From Thermoplasmatales archaeon (lineage in GTDB: Archaea; Thermoplasmatota; Thermoplasmata; Thermoplasmatales; GCA-001856825): 58,390 bases of DNA. Made by a program: the position numbers and the translations under genes. Position 1 is the stretch's first letter. Each line of letters begins with the position of its first letter. The stretch is from contig JAJSLL010000011.1 of assembly GCA_026127935.1 (NCBI GenBank), forward strand, positions 1 through 58,390, in the 5' to 3' direction. Under the pieces are notes generated by a model. The model made no database searches. It was not told the DNA's origin and worked only from the letters and a program-made list of their open reading frames with translations. Positions 1 to 8,062 of this stretch are shown here, in pieces.

Positions 1-513
1 ACCTATCAGGAAATCCAGTTTCATTGTCTTCCTGTATTCTGCAAGCAGAGGTATCTTTTGAGCAGCTTCCTCAATCATGCTCTGGCCCGAGAAGCCAGGT
101 TCAACAGTCATTACTAGTACATACTTCACCGCGGGCAAGAGTGCTTCAATGCTCGATACAGATGTTTTTGGATTTATGGAAAGTCCCGGCATTGAGCCTC
201 GCCTTTCTATTTCCTTCAACACCCTGGCAGTTTGTACAGGTGCTTCATAATGGATTGTTACTAATTTGGAAAATGAGCAGTACTTATCGAGGTACATGTC
301 AGGATTGTCTACCATCATGTGACTCTCAATGTTAACTCCGAATTTTTTCTTGATTACATCTCCAAAAGGAATTCCCAGTGTAAGGTTTGGAACAAAGTGA
401 CCATCCATTACGTCAAGATGCACCCAGTTCACTCCTGACCTGATGGCAGTTCCTATATCCCTTTCAAGGTTCAAGAGATCTGCGGAAAGTATCGATGCAG
501 ATAACTCAGTCAT
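1..513 (-). CDS. rpe: Ribulose-phosphate 3-epimerase (3' end outside window)
   Basis: My translation of the minus strand from the ATG at 513 gives 171 codons with no stop before the window edge, so the C-terminus is missing. The protein begins MTELSASILSADLLNLERD and carries the epimerase hallmarks: a SASILSAD-like first strand, WVHLDVMDGHFVPN with the metal-binding His and Asp, ESHMMVDNP with the second His, and TVEPGFSGQ with the phosphate-binding loop. The enzyme interconverts ribulose 5-phosphate and xylulose 5-phosphate in a TIM barrel in the cytoplasm. It is divergent from the Lrp-type gene at 606. Family assignment is firm from motifs; the missing third covers the last barrel strands. 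Confidence 0.9.
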   Translation of the reverse strand, partial: MTELSASILSADLLNLERDIGTAIRSGVNWVHLDVMDGHFVPNLTLGIPFGDVIKKKFGVNIESHMMVDNPDMYLDKYCSFSKLVTIHYEAPVQTARVLKEIERRGSMPGLSINPKTSVSSIEALLPAVKYVLVMTVEPGFSGQSMIEEAAQKIPLLAEYRKTMKLDFLIG

Positions 514-605
514 TTTTCCTCAAAGCTGATTGTGAACTTGCCTAATAAATGTTTGATTTGGCTTACTGCACGCAATTGCTAAATACCTTTGGAAAATCGC
601 CTATC

Positions 606-1070
606 ATGAAAGGGGAATACGATTCTCTAGACATAAGAATCCTCAACGTCCTAAGAGACGATGCGACCGTGGGTTACAACGAGATATCGAGGAGGGTCAA
701 GTCTCCCCCGACGACCGTCTTTCAGAGAGTCAAGAGGATGAAGGACCGGGATATAATAAAAAAAGTGGTCCCACTGATAGACCACGACAAACTCGACTAC
801 AAACTGACGGCCTTCATAACGGTTTCAATCAGCGATATCAAGGAACTCGACAGGATAGCCAAAGAGCTTTCCAGATTTGATGAAGTTTTGGACGTTCACC
901 ACACCTCTGGTGATAGCGATCTACTTCTCAAGGTCAAGGTTAAAGATAGTTCTGAGCTGAAGGATTTTGAGGTAGAGAAGGTTGGGGCGATAAAAGGGAT
1001 CAGAGCGGTGGGAACTACTCTTAGTCTGGGAATTTTCAAAGAAGAGTTTTCAGTAAAATTGAGACCATAG
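606..1070 (+). CDS. Lrp/AsnC-family transcriptional regulator
   Basis: The 154-residue protein has an N-terminal helix-turn-helix (about residues 6-55, with DSLDIRILNVLRDDA and NEISRRVKSPPTTVFQRVKRM) and a C-terminal RAM/AsnC effector domain (about 70-150). The open frame extends to an ATG at 549, but I prefer the ATG at 606 because a TATA-like stretch (about 579-588, CTAAATACCT) lies some 24 bases upstream, as expected for a leaderless mRNA, and because the family normally begins just before this helix. The stop abuts the ATG of the ABC ATPase, so it probably regulates itself and the exporter downstream. The ligand cannot be told from sequence. Confidence 0.88.
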   Translation: MKGEYDSLDIRILNVLRDDATVGYNEISRRVKSPPTTVFQRVKRMKDRDIIKKVVPLIDHDKLDYKLTAFITVSISDIKELDRIAKELSRFDEVLDVHHTSGDSDLLLKVKVKDSSELKDFEVEKVGAIKGIRAVGTTLSLGIFKEEFSVKLRP

Positions 1071-1910
1071 ATGATCGAGATCAAAGGGGTCTCCAAGAGA
1101 TACGATAGGCATCTCTATGTCCTGAAAGGAGTGAATGCTACACTCAAGGAAAGGGTGACGACGATTATAGGCCGGAATGGTGCAGGGAAGACCACTCTCG
1201 TCAGGATACTTTCCACTCAGTTGTTCCCAACTTCCGGGACTGCAGAAATTGAAGGTCTGGACATACTGAAAGATACAAAGAAAGTGAGGGAAGTGATCAG
1301 CAGCATCCCTCAGGAATCACAGCTCATAGGTATTCTTTCACCACTTGAGCAGATGCAACTCTACCTGATGGCCAGAGGATTCTCTTCCTCTCAAGCTAAA
1401 AGAGAATCAGAGTACGCACTGGACGAACTTGAAATGTATGAATTCAGGAATGCGCCTTCAGATACGCTCTCAGGAGGAATGAAGAGGAAAGTGTTTGTGG
1501 CGATGGCACTTGCGGCAAAATCGCCAGTCATATTTCTCGACGAACCAACTACAGGACTTGATCCATTGTCAAGGATAGAAGTGTGGTCTGCAATCAAGAG
1601 ACTTTCTTCGAAAGTTATACTGACTACTCACTACATGGAAGAAGCTCAAGAGCTCTCGAACGAAGTTCTGGTAATTGACCAGGGTAACATAATCACACAT
1701 GGCACTGTGAAGAGTCTACTCTCCACCTTTGATGGAAAGATGAGGGCTGAAAAGTTGGAGGGGAGGGAGTTCGACATAAAAATTGCAAACGTTTCGATAA
1801 AATACATCGATGTCAACGAGGTAGATGAATTTGTGAGGAAGGGCTACGACATCAAGAGGATCAATCTGGACGACATATTTCTGTCCAAAGGAGTGATGCT
1901 TGAATCCTAA
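1071..1910 (+). CDS. ABC transporter ATP-binding protein (ABC-2 exporter type)
   Basis: This 279-residue ATPase shows Walker A GRNGAGKTT (residues about 34-42), the signature LSGGMKRK (about 135) and Walker B VIFLDEPTTGLDP (about 153-165), followed by the H-loop in TTHYMEEA. The C-terminal extension after the H-loop is typical of drug or lipid exporters of the DrrA/CcmA type. It starts directly after the stop of the Lrp-type regulator and its 3' end overlaps the permease gene by 11 bases, so all three form one operon. It supplies ATP hydrolysis to the membrane subunit encoded next; the substrate is not evident. Confidence 0.93.
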   Translation: MIEIKGVSKRYDRHLYVLKGVNATLKERVTTIIGRNGAGKTTLVRILSTQLFPTSGTAEIEGLDILKDTKKVREVISSIPQESQLIGILSPLEQMQLYLMARGFSSSQAKRESEYALDELEMYEFRNAPSDTLSGGMKRKVFVAMALAAKSPVIFLDEPTTGLDPLSRIEVWSAIKRLSSKVILTTHYMEEAQELSNEVLVIDQGNIITHGTVKSLLSTFDGKMRAEKLEGREFDIKIANVSIKYIDVNEVDEFVRKGYDIKRINLDDIFLSKGVMLES

Positions 1911-2637
1911 ATTTGTCCTATACTTTGCCTGGTACTATGGCTTTTATGTTATCAAAAGGGGACCATCATACCTATTGGCGTCTCTGTCGCTTCCTCTCTC
2001 CCTGCTATTTATGGTTACTATTTTCACGCATGGAACCCTGATAGCTTTTGCGATCGCTGGAGGACCTATAGCCATAGTAGCAGCAAATAGCATCAACGGG
2101 GCAGCTGACGCTGCCTTCTTCAGAATTCAGATAAGGATCCAGGATCTCTATGTTGCAACGAGTCTAACTTCTCAGGATTATATGTTTGCCCTATCCATGA
2201 GCTATCTCGTATTCTCTCTCCCAGGTATTGTTCTTTACGCCATTCTGGGAGCATACTTCAAAGTCTTCACACTTTCCTCGGCACTTCCCATAATAGGGTT
2301 ACTCATCCTACTGACTCTTGCAATTTCAAATCTTTCGTTCATCATAGCTGGTCTCCTGAAACACATTAGAAATGTCTGGGGTATCACTGCAATTCTTTCC
2401 ATCATAATGACCGTTCTTCCTCCAACCTTCTATCCTTTTTATTACCTTCCAAGAGGGGTTATATATATACTGTCAGTTTCTCCCGTCACTCCAGCGGCTG
2501 TGTTGTTTCAGGGGATATTGTTTCCTAAGGCCGTCGGGATGTACTCATCCGTTCAGCTACCGATGTTTATCATACTCATAGTGGAGACTCTTGTTCTCAT
2601 CTTTCTAGGAAGAAGATTCATCAGATGGAGAGAATAA
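1900..2637 (+). CDS. ABC-2 type transporter permease
   Basis: The 245-residue protein is almost entirely hydrophobic with about six predicted membrane segments (for example residues 22-45, 48-66, 95-150, 160-180 and 218-238) separated by short loops, as expected for an ABC-2 permease. It starts at TTG 1900, inside the end of the ATPase gene, with a purine-rich GGAGTGA just upstream, consistent with translational coupling. It should form the export channel with the preceding ATPase. The substrate is unknown; drug or lipid export is usual for the family. Confidence 0.85.
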   Translation: MNPKFVLYFAWYYGFYVIKRGPSYLLASLSLPLSLLFMVTIFTHGTLIAFAIAGGPIAIVAANSINGAADAAFFRIQIRIQDLYVATSLTSQDYMFALSMSYLVFSLPGIVLYAILGAYFKVFTLSSALPIIGLLILLTLAISNLSFIIAGLLKHIRNVWGITAILSIIMTVLPPTFYPFYYLPRGVIYILSVSPVTPAAVLFQGILFPKAVGMYSSVQLPMFIILIVETLVLIFLGRRFIRWRE

Positions 2638-2667
2638 TTATTCACTTTTCTCCCATTCCAGACAAAC

Positions 2668-2675
2668 TTTTTAAT
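2668..2675 (+). promoter_or_regulatory. TATA box of the SRP RNA gene
   Basis: A T/A-rich octamer (TTTTTAAT) sits about 25 bases before the predicted 5' end of the SRP RNA near 2696, which is the usual archaeal TATA-to-start spacing. Inferred from position only. Confidence 0.55.
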
Positions 2676-2695
2676 CAGAAGATTGATTGACAGTA

Positions 2696-3003
2696 CGCCG
2701 GGCTGGCTGGGAGGGTAGGCGTCTCCTGTTACTCGAAACCGTCTATACGCGAGGGCGACAGCCGATATAGAAGGCAACCTTGAGGATGCGAACCCTTGAT
2801 GTTCAGCGAAACTCTGTCCCACCAGATCCAGGTTGTGTACATCTCACCCGGAGGGGGGAGCGGTATTCGTTATCACGGGAATCCGCCAGGACCGGAAGGG
2901 AGCAACGGTTACGTGGACCTTGGATGCCGGTGGGGGCACGGAGCGGAGAATTGATGGGGAGCTCTCGTCTATCAATCGCCCTTTGGTGTCGGTGGCCCGG
3001 TAT
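2696..3003 (+). ncRNA. ffs: Signal recognition particle (7S) RNA
   Basis: The region is much more GC-rich than its flanks and holds the SRP54-binding helix 8 signature: CCAGGACCGGAAGGGAGCAA at about 2889-2908, with the GGAA tetraloop and the conserved asymmetric internal loop. The 5' part contains the UGUNR-type motif of the Alu domain (CTCCTGTTAC, about 2723-2732). The ends pair as in archaeal SRP RNAs: CCGGGC at 2698-2703 with GCCCGG at 2995-3000 (helix 1). The length of about 305 nt fits. Together with SRP19 and SRP54 it targets membrane and secreted proteins such as those in this window. Exact ends are estimated from the terminal helix and the TATA box upstream. Confidence 0.93.
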
Positions 3004-3104
3004 TATGATCCCTATATTGGCCGAGCACGATATACCCCCGCGGTGTAGTTGGTAAAGAATGAAGGATGCTCAAGTGTTAAATATTCATTGAAAATTGTGC
3101 ACCG

Positions 3105-4208
3105 TTGACAAATAAGAAAACGATTCACGACTCAATTTACGGATCTATAGAACTGGAGGATACTGCCTCTAAGATAGTTGAAACAAAGGAATTTCAACGA
3201 CTTAATACAATCAAGCAACTTGGATTCACCTATCTCGTATTCCCCGGGGCGACACACTCAAGGTTCGAACACTCGCTTGGAACTCACTATTTGGCAAGGG
3301 AGGCTTCAAGTAGGCTTGATCTGAAGGAGGAAGACGTTCTGGATGTCTCTTTGGCGGGGCTGTTGCACGATGTTGGGCACTCACCATTTTCACATGCCCT
3401 TGAAGATTCGATGATAAAGCTCTATGGCAAAGATCATTTGGACGTAACGATCGACATCATAGATGGCAAGACACCGGAGAATGAACTGAGCGATATCCTG
3501 GGACAGCACAAACATGCAGTTGTAAACATACTGAAAGGAAAGAAAGGAGTCCTAAGTCGACTAATCTCCGGTAATGGCGATGTTGACCAGATTGACTACC
3601 TCGGAAGAGACTCTCACTATACGGGAGTCGCGCTGGGTGCCGTTGACATTTCAAGAATCCTGAGGGTACTCACAATTCACGAAGGAGAATTCTGCGTGGA
3701 GGAAAAGGGGCTACCATCCGCCGAAGGGCTCATGGTTGCACGAATGCTGATGTACCGGACGGTCTACAGGCACAAGACCGCATTGATAGCGGCTTCTCTT
3801 GCAAACGATGCACTGGAAGGGTTGAACCCCGATTTCGACGAGTTCGTGCAGTGGAATGATTGTGATTTCATTGCTGAACTTAAAAAGAAAAGTCCAAAAA
3901 CGTATGAATCCATAAAACAAAGGAAGATTCCCAAAGGACTAATCGTGAAGGAAAATGAAGAGAAATTTGGAGAATTAGTCGATTCCCTTGAAGGTAGCCT
4001 TGTGTCATGTCAGTACTTCAAGTCTCCGTACAAGAAGGAGGTCCTGAACATATTGACTGACTCAGGTATAAGGCCAATCACTGATTTCTCTTCCATAATG
4101 GAATTCCTGGAAAGGGAACTTGAGGGAGTGGGCTTATTGGTTTTCGAAAATGCGAAAGAAAAGGGAATTAAGGATACCCTGAGGAGAAAGAATATTGCTA
4201 GCCAATAG
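3105..4208 (+). CDS. HD-domain phosphohydrolase (SAMHD1/dGTPase-like)
   Basis: The 367-residue protein has the pattern of HD hydrolases related to SAMHD1 and archaeal YdhJ-like proteins: an upstream His in HSRFEHSLGTHYLA (about residue 49-62), the HD doublet in LLHDVGHSPFSHALE (about 86-100) and a later Asp in the GDVDQIDYLGRDSHYTG segment (about 158-174). Such enzymes cleave phosphates from nucleotides, often dNTPs, with metal ions. The TTG start at 3105 is preceded by TTAAATATT about 25 bases upstream, suggesting a leaderless mRNA. The exact substrate is not shown by the sequence. Confidence 0.85.
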   Translation: MTNKKTIHDSIYGSIELEDTASKIVETKEFQRLNTIKQLGFTYLVFPGATHSRFEHSLGTHYLAREASSRLDLKEEDVLDVSLAGLLHDVGHSPFSHALEDSMIKLYGKDHLDVTIDIIDGKTPENELSDILGQHKHAVVNILKGKKGVLSRLISGNGDVDQIDYLGRDSHYTGVALGAVDISRILRVLTIHEGEFCVEEKGLPSAEGLMVARMLMYRTVYRHKTALIAASLANDALEGLNPDFDEFVQWNDCDFIAELKKKSPKTYESIKQRKIPKGLIVKENEEKFGELVDSLEGSLVSCQYFKSPYKKEVLNILTDSGIRPITDFSSIMEFLERELEGVGLLVFENAKEKGIKDTLRRKNIASQ

Positions 4209-4240
4209 CAAATAATTATAGATTATCATCATTTACGGCT

Positions 4241-4801
4241 ATGATTAAACCTATCGGGAAGAGAGCGAGAGAAATTGTGATGAAGGATCCCTTGACCTTC
4301 AGCTCTTTTCCAGATAAGGAGATGTATCTCTGCTTTCTTCCGGAAATGACTGGAGAAGAGGAGAATTTTCTGATTCAATCGATGAACAACTTCCTCGTTA
4401 TGCTCTTCCCTATGGGGGTCGAATTTTCAGAAAATGTTGTCCAGAGCCAGGATATTTTGAACAGAATGGAACGGCGTCATTCTAAGATCGTGCTGTTTGA
4501 TGACGATATGAGAAGGTTCCCCAATTATGCATTTTCGAAACTGGTTGAGTTCAAGGAGCACCTGATATATCTGCTCCATATGGCTTACTCCCAGAGAAAC
4601 TCAATATTTTTAGGAAGGGATGCGGAAGGGATGAGCTATGCCAAGATAAAATACGACCCATTCACCACAATAGATGCTGTCAGAACTAGTCCGTGGTATA
4701 TTCCTGGAAAGGAAGAGGTATTTTCGTTTTCCAAATACAATGCTGGTTACATTGTTGATCCAGACATCGGAGAAATATTCGCGGTAACTTTCAAAGACTG
4801 A
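4241..4801 (+). CDS. Hypothetical protein, 186 residues
   Basis: I do not recognise this protein. It is a soluble-looking alpha/beta protein without a signal peptide or clear catalytic motif. The ATG at 4241 has an AT-rich segment (AATAATTATAGATTATCAT) about 20-30 bases upstream that can serve as promoter. It lies 32 bases after the HD hydrolase and on the same strand, so it could be co-transcribed. Base composition is like its neighbours, and the frame is open without overlap, supporting a real gene. Confidence 0.65.
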   Translation: MIKPIGKRAREIVMKDPLTFSSFPDKEMYLCFLPEMTGEEENFLIQSMNNFLVMLFPMGVEFSENVVQSQDILNRMERRHSKIVLFDDDMRRFPNYAFSKLVEFKEHLIYLLHMAYSQRNSIFLGRDAEGMSYAKIKYDPFTTIDAVRTSPWYIPGKEEVFSFSKYNAGYIVDPDIGEIFAVTFKD

Positions 4802-4905
4802 AAATTCAACAGACCGAATTACAGAGTCTTGGTAGTAAAATTGTCAATTAAACGATAAAGTAAATATCAGAGAAAATTAGATTAATAAATAAAGTCTCTG
4901 GAGGC

Positions 4906-5982
4906 ATGGATGCGGAGAAACTTTTTGATCTTAACCAGAACGTCGAAGGTATTCTCATTTATAACGGGACCGAAAGCTCCAATGACCCCTCTTTCTTTTA
5001 TTTCACACAACTCGCAAGAGGTCTGTTTGAGGGCTCGTATGTTTTTGTTACCAGAAAGAACTTAAAGGTTATAACTAGCCAGTTGGAAGAAGAAACGGCA
5101 AGGTCTGAGGATCTAGATGTGGAGGTATTCACCTCCGGAAAACAAAGGGACGACCTACTGAAACAAGTAACCAAGGGCATCACTTTTGTGGGAATCAACT
5201 TCTCTGGACTTTCTCATTCCGATTACCTCTCCCTGAAAGAGAAGCTTCCGGACAAGGAATTCGTTGATGTGGGAGAATCCATTTCAAGTTTGAGACAAAT
5301 AAAATCGGAAAGGGAACTAACCAAGTTAAGAGAAGCAGCCAAAATAGTATCAAAAGTGGGGGAGGCAATACCAAATATGCTGAAGGATGGAATGACTGAA
5401 AATGAACTCGCTGCATTGGTCAATTATGAGATGATGAAGAACGGTGCCTCTTCTCCAAGCTTTGACACAATTGCTGCATTCGGACCTGACGCAGCCGAGC
5501 CTCATTTCTCTGGAGGAAAGAGGAAACTTAAGAAAGGAGAGGTGGTCCTCGTGGACTTCGGGGCTAAGTTTCAGAGATACTGTTCTGACATGACAAGAAC
5601 TTACTTCTTCGGGAAACCAGACAAGGAGATGCAAGAGATGTATGAGACCGTTTTCAAAGCTCAGGAAGCAGGGTTTAAAGCCATCAAGAGCGGTGAAAAT
5701 GGAAAAGTTGTAGACGGGGCATCAAGGAAAGTTATAGACTCTTCAAGATTCAAGGGAAGATTCATTCACGGGCTCGGCCACGGTTTGGGACTAAATGTCC
5801 ATGACCATCCCGCACTAAGTCCACAGGGAGATTTCTATTTGAAAGAGAATATGGTCGTGACGGTTGAACCAGGAGTGTACATTTCAAAGAAGGGTGGAGT
5901 GAGGATAGAGGATGACGTGATTGTTACAAAGAATGGAGCGGAGATAATTACTTCTGCGCCCAGAGACCTACAAATCGTATGA
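4906..5982 (+). CDS. M24-family Xaa-Pro dipeptidase/aminopeptidase
   Basis: The 358-residue protein has an N-terminal creatinase-like domain (about 1-125) and a C-terminal pita-bread metallopeptidase domain. The five metal ligands are visible: Asp in VLVDFGAKF and Asp in YCSDMTRTY, His in HGLGHGLGLNVHDHP, Glu in TVEPGVYI and Glu in VRIEDDVIVT. The length matches PepQ-type prolidases, which release N-terminal residues before proline using two metal ions. A good ribosome-binding site (GGAGG, just before 4906) fixes the start. The last four bases overlap the primase gene (ATGA), implying coupled translation. Confidence 0.92.
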   Translation: MDAEKLFDLNQNVEGILIYNGTESSNDPSFFYFTQLARGLFEGSYVFVTRKNLKVITSQLEEETARSEDLDVEVFTSGKQRDDLLKQVTKGITFVGINFSGLSHSDYLSLKEKLPDKEFVDVGESISSLRQIKSERELTKLREAAKIVSKVGEAIPNMLKDGMTENELAALVNYEMMKNGASSPSFDTIAAFGPDAAEPHFSGGKRKLKKGEVVLVDFGAKFQRYCSDMTRTYFFGKPDKEMQEMYETVFKAQEAGFKAIKSGENGKVVDGASRKVIDSSRFKGRFIHGLGHGLGLNVHDHPALSPQGDFYLKENMVVTVEPGVYISKKGGVRIEDDVIVTKNGAEIITSAPRDLQIV

Positions 5983-7049
5983 AGACTGAGGACTTAATTG
6001 GCGTATATCCTTTTCTGAAAAGGGGTCTAAACAAGTACTTCGAGGAAAACAAATCAACGTCAATACTCTCGTTCCTCGCAAACAATGAGTCAGAGATATC
6101 CGTCGCAGTGGCGCAACTTGGAAAGGTGCTCGAAGGAGAAGAAATTACCTTTTCAACTGATCCAGATAAGAGAGTTGCCAATTATCTTATAACAAAGGTG
6201 ATTCTCACTTACATACGAGACTACTTCATTTCAGCAAGGTACGCGATTAAGGAACGAAAAGCGCTCTATGAAAACTTGGATAAAGAAAAAGAACCAAGGA
6301 TCCTGAAACAAGTATCCCACGAGCTGAACGTGGATATAGATCAGCAAGGAGACAGATATCTAATTCCCATCCCCTCTTTCCTGAAGAATGCAGTTGTCTT
6401 CAATGACAAGGAACTGAAGCTGTGCAATCAGGAACTCAAGGATGGAAATGTGGTGGCCTCCAAGCACGTCGTTGCAAAAATTGTAAGGGAGGCATTTTAT
6501 AAGAAATACATGCAGGACGTCAACGAAGTTGTTGAATTTCCGACAGAAGTCGACAACATGCTGAAGGGATACGTTGGACAAATAGCCTCGAAGGGGCGTG
6601 AGATCAGACAGGAAAGGGCCAATCTCGGTCCTCTTAATGAGAAAGCTTTCCCTCCTTGCCTTCTGGAGATCATTGATCAGATGAAGAAGGGAGCAAACGC
6701 GTCGCACGCTTCTAGATTCTTCCTTGTGACCTTTCTGCACAGGATAGGGCTGCCAAACGATGAGATACTCAAGTACTTTGGAGACGTACCCGACTTCGCG
6801 GAAAAGATCACTAAGTATCAGATAGAGCACATAACCGGAACTGGGAGAGGAAGAGAGTACAGTGTTCCATCCTGCCAGACCCTAGGTTCTCTTGGACTCT
6901 GTTACAAGGAGAGGGATCCGCTGTGCAGCTCCGGGAAAATATCACACCCTCTAGGTTTTTACAGGACCAAAAATCTAGTTAATAGACCGGTAAGCAAGTC
7001 TGGATCTATAGACAGAGTTGACAAAACCCGTGGCACCAAGGAAGAGTAA
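5979..7049 (+). CDS. priL: DNA primase large subunit PriL
   Basis: The N-terminal half is helical and the C-terminal domain carries the four cysteines that bind the 4Fe-4S cluster of archaeal/eukaryotic primase large subunits: I place them at C227 (in PPCLLEI), C299 (PSCQTLG), C308 (LGLCYKE) and C316 (PLCSSG). The 356-residue length suits a euryarchaeal PriL. With PriS it makes the RNA primers for replication. It overlaps the peptidase gene by four bases. Its 3' end overlaps the convergent phosphatidyltransferase gene by 75 bases; the extra tail after HPLGFY is short and charged. Confidence 0.92.
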   Translation: MKTEDLIGVYPFLKRGLNKYFEENKSTSILSFLANNESEISVAVAQLGKVLEGEEITFSTDPDKRVANYLITKVILTYIRDYFISARYAIKERKALYENLDKEKEPRILKQVSHELNVDIDQQGDRYLIPIPSFLKNAVVFNDKELKLCNQELKDGNVVASKHVVAKIVREAFYKKYMQDVNEVVEFPTEVDNMLKGYVGQIASKGREIRQERANLGPLNEKAFPPCLLEIIDQMKKGANASHASRFFLVTFLHRIGLPNDEILKYFGDVPDFAEKITKYQIEHITGTGRGREYSVPSCQTLGSLGLCYKERDPLCSSGKISHPLGFYRTKNLVNRPVSKSGSIDRVDKTRGTKEE

Positions 7050-7586
7050 TGCCCACGAGGTAATGTAGTATCCAAAAATAGGAATCCGATTTGTAAATAT
7101 TTGGATGATGATCACTAACATGATTATGACGAGCCTGTCAGCGCGTCCAGGGAACCCTGAATAAATCCTACTCAGTCCCACGGCCTGAGACTGAGTTCCA
7201 ACATAACTACTTAGAAAAGTCCCGGCTATCGCAATTATTCCAAAATAAAGGTTTCCGAATATACTAATCGTCATTCCAAATAAAATGATAAAATCGGAAT
7301 ACCTGTCCAGAAGATGGTCAAGGAAATCTCCCTTCTTCGATTCCTTCTTAAATTTTCTGGCTACAGCTCCATCGAGTGCATCGAGGTATGAAGAGGCGAT
7401 TAATAGAACAAAAGCAACAATCAGAAATTCGAAATAGCGCGAAGAGGCCACATAGTACGAAACTGCGAAGAGTATGGCAAAAAAGAACGATATCAAAGTT
7501 ATGGAGTTCGGATTAACGTTCTCTAGTCTAGAAGCGACTCCATCTACCAGGAAGGCAGATCTATTCCTCGCTTTGTCTAGTACCAT
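6975..7586 (-). CDS. CDP-alcohol phosphatidyltransferase (archaetidylinositol-phosphate synthase-like)
   Basis: The 203-residue membrane protein contains the family signature D-G-x2-A-R-x8-G-x3-D-x3-D, read here as DALDGAVARKF followed by KKGDFLDHLLDRYSD (about residues 68-98). Several hydrophobic segments follow. In archaea without bacterial-type lipids such enzymes attach inositol phosphate or a similar head group to CDP-archaeol, so archaetidylinositol-phosphate synthase is the likeliest function. The gene overlaps the AK6 gene upstream by 10 bases and ends inside the convergent priL, making it the last gene of a five-gene minus-strand run. Confidence 0.85.
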   Translation of the reverse strand: MVLDKARNRSAFLVDGVASRLENVNPNSITLISFFFAILFAVSYYVASSRYFEFLIVAFVLLIASSYLDALDGAVARKFKKESKKGDFLDHLLDRYSDFIILFGMTISIFGNLYFGIIAIAGTFLSSYVGTQSQAVGLSRIYSGFPGRADRLVIIMLVIIIQIFTNRIPIFGYYITSWALLFLGATGFVNSVYRSRLAYRSIN

Positions 7587-8062
7587 TTTAGTATTTCCTC
7601 CGTCAGATCAATTTTCAGACTCGTAGACCTTTTCCCTTTAATTACATTTTCTACGAAATTGACGGTTTCTTCAACATCTGAATTCAGTATCTCGTGGACA
7701 TTTCCAGGATGGAGCTCTTCTGCTTCAGATCCAATCAGATCAATTGCTTCGCTTTCGATATTGTCCATGATCTTTGATTTAGAGTAATTCCTTTTCTTTA
7801 GCCGGTCCTCGATATCCTTCAAATGAGATCGTAATACAATTACTGAATCGCACCCTGCGTAGTGAGATAGATGGCCGAAAAATACCCCATCTTCCTTTAC
7901 GTTTTTAAGGCAGATTTCGTCAACAATCTTTTCTCCGTCTTTCTCTTCAATTATACAATCCTTAATTAGAGTATCAAACTCAGAAACTTCGTATCCTTTC
8001 TTGACCATCTCTTTCAATATAGTAGACTTTCCAACTCCAGGAGTTCCGGTAACGCAGATCAT
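7577..8062 (-). CDS. AK6/Fap7-type adenylate kinase, ribosome maturation ATPase
   Basis: The 161-residue protein opens with a P-loop, ICVTGTPGVGKSTI, and is followed by YEVSEFDTLIKD and the later RSHLKDIEDRLKKRNYSKSKIMDNIESEA segment typical of the Fap7/hCINAP/AK6 group rather than ordinary adenylate kinase. Family members act as broad-specificity NMP kinases/ATPases in small ribosomal subunit maturation with uS11. The ATG overlaps the stop of tiaS (ATGA), so it is translated from the same operon. Confidence 0.87.
   Translation of the reverse strand: MICVTGTPGVGKSTILKEMVKKGYEVSEFDTLIKDCIIEEKDGEKIVDEICLKNVKEDGVFFGHLSHYAGCDSVIVLRSHLKDIEDRLKKRNYSKSKIMDNIESEAIDLIGSEAEELHPGNVHEILNSDVEETVNFVENVIKGKRSTSLKIDLTEEILKWY

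Noticed and set aside
24-335. Plus-strand frame of 103 codons
   Set aside because: The minus strand encodes ribulose-phosphate epimerase with clear motifs over the same bases.
2780-3055. Two plus-strand open frames of 71-91 codons
   Set aside because: They lie within the SRP RNA, whose helix 8 signature and terminal pairing explain the sequence.
6360-6830. Minus-strand frame of 156 codons inside priL
   Set aside because: It is antisense to the iron-sulfur domain of PriL and has no family character.
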